This document shows, one piece after another, positions 21,702 to 30,903 of a stretch of DNA of 64,000 nucleotides (positions are counted from its first letter, which is position 1; each line of letters starts with the position of its first letter). Source of the DNA: Trachythela sp. YZ-2020 (lineage: Eukaryota; Cnidaria; Anthozoa; Malacalcyonacea; Clavulariidae); NCBI GenBank assembly GCA_016169945.1, contig JADLSH010000388.1:7638501-7702500 (forward strand). The letters are read 5' to 3'. The notes under the pieces were generated by a model. That model had not been told where the DNA came from and ran no database searches. It saw nothing but the letters and a program-made list of their open reading frames with translations. Made by a program: the position numbers and the translations under genes.

Positions 21702-24216
21702 ATGCCGAGGGAAGCTAGTATAAAAGCTGTAAGAAAGTGGGAAAAAGAATTAAATTGTAAAGTAGATTTCGATACCAGATTGGGTAAGGTAATAAAACTG
21801 CGATGTAAGGATTGTATGAGATGGAGAGACAGAATCCAAACCCTGAAAAACTTTTCAGACGTTTGGGTTAGCGGTACGCAGAATGTGGAAAAGGACAGCT
21901 TGAAAAAACACATTCAAAACTGCGATGCTCATAAAGAAGCTGTCCGATTGACCAAGCTAGCTGACATGGGAGCCGGCGAGTACTCACGCCAGGTTTTAAA
22001 GGAAACACCGATTGGAAAGGGAGTACTAAACATGTTATCTCCTGATGATAAAACGTCGATGGTGATTAAATTTAACACAGCGCATTACTTGGCGAAAAAA
22101 GAGAGGCCATTTAGTGATTTCGATGATCTTCTCGCACTTCAGTGTAAAAATGGCTTAGACGACAAAATCACGAAAGCATATCGCAATGACAGACAGTGCG
22201 CGGTATTTACTGAGTACATTGCTGAGGAAACGAGAGACAGTCTTGCGAAAGACATTTCGAATGCGAGATTTTATGCGTGCCTGAACGATGGCAGCACTGA
22301 CACTAGCGTCATAGAACAAGAGTTGGTCTACGTACTGTTTTTGTCAGAAGGAACACCAAAACTAAAGTTTTTAAGCATCGAGTCTGTTAAATCCGGTACC
22401 GCCGAGGGAATTAAGGCAACTATCGAAGAGAGTTTCGAGAGATTTGGAGTGACAGCTTTCACCGATAGACTGATGGGACTGAACGTTGACGGTGCCAGTG
22501 TTAACACGGGAATTCATCGTGGATTGGGCGCATTGCTGAAAGAAAGAGCTCCGTGGCTTCAAGTAATACATTGCTTCAACCACCGCCTGGAATTGGCTTT
22601 AAAGGATGCATTTAACACGACAACTTTCTCGAAAATCAATGAAATGTTGATGAAGTTACATTACCTGTACCAGAAGAGCCCAAAACGACTTCGAGAGCTA
22701 AGAGAATTGGCCAATGCATTCGAAGGAGATATTCAAAAACCAACCAAAGCAACAGGAACAAGATGGCTAGATCACACATTTAAGGTAATTAAAGTACATT
22801 TTAAAGTATAACGATCGGTGAAATGGTTCTGCAAACTGCCTGAAAGATAAAAAATATGTTCTCGACGTTTCGACCTAAGGGCCTTCGTTTAACTCTCCTG
22901 ACGAAGGCCCTTAGGTCGAAACGTCGAGAACATATTTTTTATCTTTCAGGCAGTTTGCAGAACCATTTCACCGATCGTTATTAGAAGAAGAAGCTGCCAC
23001 GCTGCACTCTTTGGTCTTGGATCTATCTACATTTTAAAGTATAGATCTATTTATAGAAATCTTGCGTTTGAACGCTTCTAGGTTTTTATGTGTTTAGGCT
23101 ATGGAAATTATGGTTGAAAACTACGGTGCGTTGATCACTCATATGGAATCCCTAGCCATCACCGATTCCCAAGCATTAAAGAAAGCAGAAATACAGGGTT
23201 TCGTTAAGCGTTGGAAGCATGCCAGCTACCCCGTCTATGCCACTATTTGCCTGGATGTCCTGGCTCCACTAAAGCGGCTCTCTTTGGCAATGCAACAGGA
23301 AGTCCATGATCCTGTAAAAACAGTTCGCCGTATCCAGGAGTTCACGTGGACTATGACAAAGCTAAAGGCTCTAATGGCAGATAGTCTTCGACTTGATGAA
23401 GAAGGAAGTGTCATGACTCGGTACAAGAGGTTCATGTCAGCTATCGAAGAGAGAGATGACGGCAAACGCTATTACCAAGGCATCAAACTTTCAAAGTTTG
23501 GAGAGACGTGTAGCGGTGTGGCAGAATCTTACAACGATGCAATTTCCCGAATTACAGATAGCATGGAGAAGCGATTTGACGACTTGGTCACCTCCCCTGT
23601 CTTTAAGCATCAAGTCTCCTTGTTAGACACGTCGACCTGGCCTGATGATGATGATGCAATTTCAGCTTTTGGCGATAAAGAAATTGAGCGTATCGCTAAT
23701 CATTTTCAACAGATGTTGAGCAACAATGATTGCAACATTGCTGCAATTTTACCTGAGTGGCAGACCCTTAAAGCCCACGTTATTCCCATCGTTGCCAATG
23801 ATAAGTCAGCGAAATATCTTGATGTGTGGAAGAAGATATTCACAAATTGTGAAATAAAGCACGAATGTAGAAATGCCCTCGACATCATCGAAATCTTGCT
23901 CATCACACCCTTCAGTAATGCTAAACTGGAAAGAATGTTTTCGAGAATGGCACGCGTGAAGAATGATTGGCGTAACCGTCTGGGTCGAGATCGCCTTGAC
24001 GCCCTACTTCGAATCGGAGAGGAAGGCCCGTCATGCGAAGAGTTTGATCCGATTCCGAGCATCGATCGGTGGTATAGCGCAGCGGTTCGACGGCTGACGT
24101 CCGCACCGCACAAGTACCCAGAAAAACGCAGAAAACGTGATGATGGCTCTAAGGTTGTTGACGTTACGCTGCTGACAATGTCGGACTTAGAAGAAGACAG
24201 TGAGAATGAGTGGTAA
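21702..24216 (+). CDS. hAT-family transposase, two exons, apparently intact
   Basis: Exon 1 runs 21702-22784 and exon 2 runs 23098-24216. The junctions are AAG|GTAATT and TTTAG|GCT, and joining them is phase 0 (about 733 residues). Start chosen: MPREASIKAVRKWEKE. Exon 1 carries an N-terminal Cys/His segment (CKDCMRW ... HIQNCDAH), then NDGSTDTSV and GLNVDGASVNTG, the blocks with catalytic Asp in this group. HCFNHRLELALKDAF follows. Exon 2 ends with the hAT C-terminal dimerisation region (FSNAKLERMFSRMARVKNDW) and an acidic tail. It resembles the ZNF862/KIAA1586-like branch of hAT proteins, some of which are domesticated in vertebrates. Terminal repeats at both ends argue that this copy is a transposon rather than a domesticated gene. 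No internal stop is seen. The intron holds a palindromic element. Confidence 0.85.
22809..22983. repeat. Perfect-stem palindrome (foldback element) in the hAT intron
   Basis: Two arms of about 78 bases, beginning ATAACGATCGGTGAAATGGT and ending ACCATTTCACCGATCGTTAT, surround a loop of roughly 15 bases. The stem includes GGGCCTTCG and the block TTCGACC(T)AAGGGCC, which recurs elsewhere in the window as a dispersed repeat. A direct repeat, TACATTTTAAAGTATA, lies at 22796-22811 and about 23027-23042 on either side, so this may be the target duplication or an internal duplication of the intron. Confidence 0.9.
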
Positions 24217-24652
24217 ACACACTTGATCGCATGAAAATTCTGAACTCCACAGTTGTTTAGTACAGTTTGTACAGTACCGCCAAAACTTGCAGTATAAGTT
24301 GTTTTTTTATTATCAAATTATTTTAATGGCACAGACACAGAAACGTGCTGTTTTTATGGCGCTTGTCTTAAACTTGAGTTTGAACATTTTTAACAACATA
24401 AAAGCTTCCTTCCATAATTCATAAAGTCATTTAAACTCTCTTAAAACACATTGTTCCTCACCTGCTACTGTGACTTTGAAGAGTTACTTTAGTTTTATGT
24501 GTAATTTCAACTTAATAATAAAAGGCGTGTATAAATTTTTGGTTGTGTTTCCACTTTTCGTATGTAAAATTTCCTTGAAATTTTGAAGGAAATTTTCATT
24601 TTTCCACTTCACAAAATCACGAACCACTTTTCAAGAATTAATTCGAACCCTG

Positions 24653-25150
24653 GACTTCAAAAGGTTGTATGAGGGCACAGGGATGAAGGTAGACATTAAG
24701 AACAAGGACCGTAAACAAATGACAAGAACCCCTGTAATAGCATGCAGTAACAGTTCCCCATGGAGATGGGTACAGGGGGAGGCACAAGCATTAAGAAATA
24801 GAATGCACTACTTTGACTTTAAGTACATGCCCGACTTAAAAAACATGACGCAATACATAAACCCTTTAGCTTGGCTTGCATTTATGGACCAAATGGGATA
24901 TAGCGAGCAAACTGATGTGGTCCCGCCAAGTCCTCGAAAGAGAAAGGCAGAGGAACCTATTGCATCCACTTCTAAGATGCCGCGAACAATCAGCCAAGAA
25001 ACTATTCCTCAACTTACAGGTAGTACAATCAACGATTGGATGGCAGAAGTAGGGTGTCCCTTAGAAAACCTACTAGCGATGGACACGGACCCGGGGTTTA
25101 AAGCAATACCAAGAGAAGTAGAGGTGATTATGGACACCCCCCAAACATAG
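24653..25150 (+). pseudogene. Endogenous viral SF3 helicase fragment, C-terminal part
   Basis: Directly after the hAT right end a frame opens with DFKRLYEG, then a basic B'-like stretch (DIKNKDRKQ), then TPVIACSN, which fits motif C with its sensor Asn. RNRMHYFDF follows at the place where SF3 helicases carry an arginine-rich segment. The frame continues through a basic, possibly nuclear-targeting stretch (PRKRKAEEP) to a stop at 25148-25150. This is the order of motifs in replication proteins of parvovirus-like viruses. It pairs with the Walker A fragment at 20.69-20.83 kb on the same strand. Walker B is missing between the two, so the gene is broken by both insertion and deletion. No capsid gene was recognised nearby. 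Confidence 0.7.
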
Positions 25151-25352
25151 AGTAGTTTATAATTTTTTATATATTTTTTTAATCTAGAGCCATCACAAAG
25201 AAAACGGAACAGATTGCTAAAAAATTTGACTGAAACACGAGTGCATGTGTGAGAAATTGAGTGTGTGAAAATTTGAGTGTGTGAGAAATAGACTTTTTGT
25301 TAATTTGGTTTGAGAATTATTTATCAGGTAGAAAACAGCTTGTGACTATACG

Positions 25353-25450
25353 TTATGGGGGTTTTCCAGAAAGTTATGCAGGGTCTTATGGTTCGTCTCC
25401 AGTAGTGTTATTTATGGCTTGCTAAATGCATCTATTCTGAAAATCTCTTC
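25353..25450 (+). repeat. Short repeat unit shared with 19.79 kb
   Basis: GTTATGGGGGTTTTCCAG and TTTATGGCTTGCTAAATGCA with TCTATTCTGAAAAT are repeated from 19787-19865, in the same orientation and order. Related shorter copies (GTCTCAGGTATGTGTTCTTTTATGGCTTG form) occur at about 20366-20420 and 26381-26440. Several copies start with a good splice donor. They may be duplicated introns or remnants of one repeat family in the virus-like unit. Confidence 0.65.
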
Positions 25451-25636
25451 TCACAAACATCACATTCATATGGTTGTTATAAGTTGGGCATAAACCGTCC
25501 ATGGGCATAAACCGCCATCAGCATAGTACTCATTGAGGCTTGAACTGGCGGCTGAAAAAACAAACCCCCCGATGTCTTTTGGTAAGCCTGAAATTCACAT
25601 CATCTATCACTATTCCTGTGCGTTATTCGTTATAAA

Positions 25637-26110
25637 TTGGCAATTCTCATCACTGTGTGTCTCCTTTATCTAGAAGAGAGTGTGTTAATGCTGCATCCCA
25701 CATGCGGATGCCTACAGAAAGTGAAGAAACCACGAAAAATCGCAAGTAAAGGTAAAAATCTTGATCAATATTCGAAAAACGTGTTCGACGAATTATATCG
25801 TCAAAACTTAATAGACAGTAATAATACTTATATGAATGAAAATAACGAAGAAATACACCTTGACAAAGACATCGATCCCTACGAAACAGCTGTTGAATTA
25901 GACGAGGTATTAAACTTAAAAACTGTCGGCGCTGGAGCAAAACTTATGTACGTGCAAAAAAAAGACCACAAAACCAAATGCGAATACAATATACTAACAC
26001 AGAACAAAACAACTGCCGAATATATAGTTCATAGTAAATTAGCGTACGATTCTATGAAAGGTGTAGCTATAGTATTGATCGGCAATGCAGATGCCCATCA
26101 TTTACAGTGA
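25637..26110 (+). CDS. Hypothetical charged protein or exon
   Basis: An open frame of 157 codons. A possible acceptor (TTTATCTAG at about 25665-25673) falls inside it, so the real exon may begin there. The sequence after about residue 30 is hydrophilic (KKPRKIASKGKNLDQY, NNEEIHLDKDIDPYE) and ends GNADAHHLQ. No family recognised. It lies on the same strand 0.5 kb after the viral helicase remnant and may be a second gene of that element or an exon of a host gene. A further splice-bounded stretch at 26276-26337 (TTTTCCAG ... GTAAGT) encodes AGSKADGDDKRCELLAQLVG and could be its next exon. Confidence 0.4.
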   Translation: MAILITVCLLYLEESVLMLHPTCGCLQKVKKPRKIASKGKNLDQYSKNVFDELYRQNLIDSNNTYMNENNEEIHLDKDIDPYETAVELDEVLNLKTVGAGAKLMYVQKKDHKTKCEYNILTQNKTTAEYIVHSKLAYDSMKGVAIVLIGNADAHHLQ

Positions 26111-26449
26111 ACGAAGCGCCCCTACTGACAGGGGCAATTCATTTGTAGAAGATGCGGTAAATGCTGTTGTTTAATAATTAAACATTGCTTCAGTGATTCA
26201 TTGTTACAGTTGTTCATGTTATTTTTTTCGAAACTCGATGTACGTTTTTTTTAATAAACATTCTATTTTCCAGTACGCCGGATCCAAGGCTGACGGTGAC
26301 GATAAACGATGCGAGCTTTTGGCTCAACTTGTTGGAGTAAGTAACTGATAGAATGTCACAACATGGACCCGTGAAGGTCAGTTTGTCTCAGGTATGTGTT
26401 CTTTTATGGCTTGCTGAATGTCTTTATTATATTATTTCTAAACTTGCTT

Positions 26450-27420
26450 GTTCAGTTTTAAACGATGCCTGTTGATCATTTTTAGCACAACCTCATCGCA
26501 ATCTATTACTACCGCAATTGCATCGAGGAGATTTCATAATTTTCACAATAATATTTGTTGTCGCTAAATAGTGCAAGTCTTAGGTGTTTTATTAAATTGT
26601 TGTATATATGTTTGCCAGCCTTCCACTTGTCACCGCCTGCGATGCCCAAAGTAAAGCTTGTCTGGACTAACAAAGCTTTCAAAAATACTTACCAAACTAG
26701 ATATGCCTAAAGCAGCCAAGCTAGTGGAAATTTTACATTTCACCATACTCCACCAGGAAATACTTGGAATATATTAAACTGTAAAATCTCCAAAAGATAG
26801 GTTGAAAATGATACTGTGTATGTTGTGAAGTACCATTCAAAGCATAGGACAGGTTCAAAACAAAAAGCCGCCATTTTGCTGTAAGCCGTTATCCAGGTTT
26901 CCAACTTTTATCAGCAATTTTAAACTTGCTGCAAAAATTTGGCATTTACAATTTGCTATGCTTGATTATGGATTTCATGGCAGCACATGTTCACATATTG
27001 TTCAACATTTGGTCATAACAGAGAAGATATCAAGAAACTTGTGGTAACAAGTGGTATGTATGAAAAATAACAAGTCCTTCATTGTAATAGTGGACAAAAT
27101 TGCTAGGGTGAATATACTTTTTTGAATTTAGAGCTGCAAATGAAAAATCCAATGTTTTAACTAAAAATACACAACCAACATTTTGGAATAGGACACCTTG
27201 GAAACAACAAATTTGAATACAACCCTTAACGATAAGCCTTTCATTTTGAATAAATTTTTTAAATTACCTGAATTTTTTTGTATATATCAAACGGACCGGA
27301 ACCTAATTCACTGCTTTATTTTAGTCCATTTATTTTTTGATTCGGTATCAGATTTAAACCCAACGCAATTATTTAACGTTTTTACTCCACTTACTTGTAA
27401 TAGCCAAGTTGAGCAATGAA
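26450..27420. other. AT-rich DNA with no supported gene
   Basis: No domain, splice-consistent exon or inverted repeat recognised. Open frames at 27198-27419 and nearby are short and hydrophobic with AT-biased codons. Confidence 0.4.
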
Positions 27421-27439
27421 TAGTAAACACAAGCACTTT

Positions 27440-27540
27440 GTAGTTGACACATTTCTCTTTGATAACACAGATATCCTCAAAGTCATCTTCGGATTGAATT
27501 TCTCCCATGTTCACTTGCAGAGCCATATTCTTTGTACATT
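27440..27540 (-). pseudogene. Diverged copy of the last GIGYF exon
   Basis: The minus strand encodes VNMGEIQSEDDFED, aligning with VNMGKIQSVDDS at the C-terminus of the GIGYF gene that ends at 30904. Nucleotide similarity continues into the region downstream of the stop: both have GA(C/T)ACACAGATATCCTCA near the end. The homologous stretch is roughly 100 bases in the same orientation, about 3.4 kb beyond the real gene end. The stop codon of the real exon is not conserved here. It looks like a partial tandem duplication left behind. An alternative last exon is possible but less likely. Confidence 0.65.
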
Positions 27541-27599
27541 GTTCTTGTTCCTTGAGAAGTTTTTGGCTAAATAGGAGAAAAGGCATCAATGTCTAGAAT

Positions 27600-29680
27600 G
27601 GTCCATCTTAATTACAGGATTATTTTTGTACACACTATGAAAGCTCATGTTCTCCCCTGATCCACACTACTAACATCCAGACAAAAAGCCTTCGCTTGAA
27701 TTGTCATAGTTCTTGTTGAATTTTAATCCTAAACACCTTAGTGCCATGCACAGGAGCTCCTGCATTTTTGGCTGCCGGAGCCGGAGTTTGCTGTGTCAGA
27801 ATGACTTTGATTCTTTGAATTTGTTCAAAGTTTAAATCTGAAGTCGTATCTGTTGTTTCAAACGGCAACATTGCAACAAGTCATTATTGCGTCTGTGATC
27901 TTATCACAGGAAAGTTGTAATACAATCGCAAGCATCACACAGCACCCATAAGTGCATGCATATTTGTTCATAGGATATAGACCTCGACATAGACACCGAA
28001 TAATATGCTTCATTATCCAGCAATAGACTTTATACGACGAGTTGCGAACTAACCAGCCGGAACAGATATTTGAGCCGTAAAACAGCTGGAGCCAGAGTTC
28101 AGTCTAAGTTCAGAACTGTAAAGCGGTCGGAGCCGGAGCTGAAAAACCGGAGATTACACAGCACTAAAAACCTGACGTTTGCTATATAAATGCTACCTAC
28201 ACTGGCACCACTCATTCAAAATGTTTGTAAGCACATAAGATTACTAGGCTTAGAACCAAGGGTGTATCACTCCAAAAAGTGTAGAATATTTGGGGGATTT
28301 ATAAAGTCCTGTGGGATTTGTCAAGATATGTTAGGATCTTCAGGGTCGTTTAAGGGATCTTTTAGGATTTCTTTGTGCTGAAGATGAACCAATTGTTTTG
28401 GTGTTTGTAATCATACACCAGTCAGATAGAATTACAAAGATTCGCAGCAAACAAACTTCATACCATGTATGGGCTGACAAAAATATTTGGCATCTTTTTA
28501 TCTTCAGCCCTGGGGGTACAAGGATTTATAGACTTATATACGGACTTGGTGCGCTAGAACTACCACCAGAATCTGCTAAATACCTAATCTCTGGAGTCTA
28601 CTATCAAGAAACTATACTTACAACTCAACCAAATGACCAAGGGGGCTTCACTTTCTAGGTTTTCAAAAGGTCATCACGTCTCATCAATCCAACAAATTCC
28701 GGCACGCATCAGCAATCGACTTATTAGTCCCGGCATTGTCAGAACTATAAAACACACACAAATATTGATTAACATTTGAAATAGATGATTGCTCTTCTTA
28801 TTAAAAGCTAATTTGGTGATATTTCACGCTACTTACATCAAAGAAAGAGCTCTTTGTCTTGTCATCTTCATCGGAATGTGTCATGTCGGCCAGTCAACCG
28901 CAAAATTTTCATCGCGGTTTTTGAGGCATTTAATCGTGAAATTATTGTCCAAAAACAACAGATTTACCTGCACAGCTTGTCAATACTGCAAAAGAGAAAA
29001 AAATTGGTTAAAATTACTAGTATTAAATGACTAAAAGCGACCATGTTCAACTAAAAAGCATACTCACACGTGGTCAAGCTACCTTGATATTTTCTCATCT
29101 AATTTCGCTTCATCCTTGGCCATCCGTTGGTAGACCGTCTTCTAGGACACGTCTTTCAATAAGTTACAACAAACACAGCAACACAAACACAACTCCAACG
29201 ATTAAAAAGTTGTTTTGAGCGACATAACCTAAACGAAATCTCAAAATGGTGCAACATGCTTCCTAACCTTCCTTGCGTCTCAATTTATAGACCATTCTGT
29301 CACATGATTGTCAAGTAAGCCAATCAGATCCATGTAATTGATCATCTGCCAATCATCTGCCTGACGTCATCAACCGGAAGTCATTTTTAGTTCCTTCCCC
29401 TGACTAGGCCCTAGTCCTCTGTGCACGACGAAATTATTCGCGAGAAATTGTGTCTGCAGAATACGGATGGCTGCACATCAGTGATTCTATTCAATTTCCC
29501 CACTTTTTTTGCTTTCGCAGTGAGTAGAACCATAGACAGTGGTAGAACTAACTTCTACTCACTGGCGAAGCGAAATTTTTCTCGCGAAGCCCGATTTGTT
29601 TTCTGCGCATGCGTCAATTCATTTCGTGCGAAATTTTTCGCAATTCGCTGAGAAAAAACACGCGTGGAATCAGACCTTTA
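27600..29680. other. Intergenic DNA, repeats possible, no firm gene
   Basis: A region at about 27760-28165 contains several GGAGCCGGAG and CGGAGCCGGAGCTG strings at its two ends, so it may be a degenerate repeat. A plus-strand frame at 28398-28658 ends PPESAKYLISGVYYQETI and has ordinary composition, but no family is recognised and no splice sites support it. The rest shows nothing I can name. Confidence 0.35.
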
Positions 29681-29687
29681 AGGCGGA

Positions 29688-29815
29688 TTTCTACTAGGCG
29701 GAATTTTGCGCGCGGAGCGGAATTTTTCTTCGTCTTTTCTAATTAGTTCCACCCGAGAAATCATAAGACAAAAGAAAAATTCCGCTCCGCGCGCAAAATT
29801 CCGCCTAGTGGAAAA
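29688..29815. repeat. Foldback MITE, about 128 bp
   Basis: The left arm is TTTCTACTAGGCGGAATTTT followed by GCGCGCGGAGCGGAATTTTTC. The right arm is the reverse complement, GAAAAATTCCGCTCCGCGCG and so on to CCGCCTAGTGGAAA. Loop of about 50 bases. The GC-rich arms stand out from the AT-rich surroundings. Confidence 0.8.
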
Positions 29816-30903
29816 CCATAGAGAGGGGGTTATTTGAGAAAGGGGGTTACTGGAGGACTTACGATATATTGGATGGTTTAATTATAAGCCATTTGCTAAA
29901 CCACGAACTGACCGCGCACAACATCGCGATGTGATAATGGACAAAATGAAGTCTTTAGCGGAGAACAGAGACAACGAATTAAAGCATACAACAAAACAAT
30001 TGAACGATATCTTTCTCTCAATGTTTTTCATAACTTTGACACTTTATACATATATATTTCAATATGTCCTCTGGTATTTTGGGCCCATCTACACGACAGA
30101 CAGATTGTACATATCCTCGTGTATGTGAACGAGTAAATATGTGTGGAAATGTCCATTAGGAGAGCACAGCACATGGTGGTCAAATTGAAACCTAAATTGT
30201 TCATTATATGTATTAACCTAGCTTGTGTTTGGTAGAAATGTGTCTAATCATTTGTAATTAATGAGAACATTTTAGCAGAACGTAATCGTTTTCGTAATCG
30301 TGACCACCATGATTGTGTAGCACCATTATTATAAAACACTTAACTGAATCCCATCTATATATACATAACATTCTCTGTGATTTTAAATTCAATTATACAG
30401 TTTTCCAATTACGCTTGAGTGGCTCTCGCCAGAGTACAACTTTGGACTAGAAATACGGAGACTACAAAAACCTTCATTTGAGAATCAACTCTGTTATTTG
30501 CAATTTTCAATTTACAGGTAAAACCTTGATGTGGTTCCCAAATGTAGAATGTTGTAGCTAGTGGTATTTCTACTCGCAATGAAACGCCAAGCACGTGCGC
30601 CAACTCAGTTCTATATTGTTGTCCAGTAGAGTGCATAATATCCGAGCTTGCATTCAGCACGAGGCTTCGTCTGGCGTTACTTTTCTTAAAACAATGATGT
30701 CACAATCAGACACTGTTTTTCAACCTTTTGCCAATCTCACAACCCAACGCTATTTCACATTGCGATCCTGAATAAGTTCCTTCCTTGATATGCAGACACA
30801 AAACAATCCAGACTGTCCTGCTCAACTTGACACCGTTCTTGCTCGTGAGTGGACAACAAAACGTTATTAAATACAACATATCTTTCAGATGACACAGATA
30901 TCC

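Larger units (their letters stand above)
20832..24649 (+). mobile_element. hAT transposon inserted in the viral remnant
   Basis: A 3.8-kb element bounded by 12-bp inverted repeats GGTTCGAATTAA (20832-20843) and TTAATTCGAACC (24638-24649). The right end extends to CAGGG when read outward, as is usual for hAT ends. Subterminal copies of AAATCACGAA(C/T)C lie near both ends (about 20881, 20913 and 24614), suggesting transposase-binding sites. The expected 8-bp target duplication is not seen, which fits loss of adjacent helicase sequence at the insertion site. The element encodes one spliced transposase and hosts two smaller foldback elements. Confidence 0.8.
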
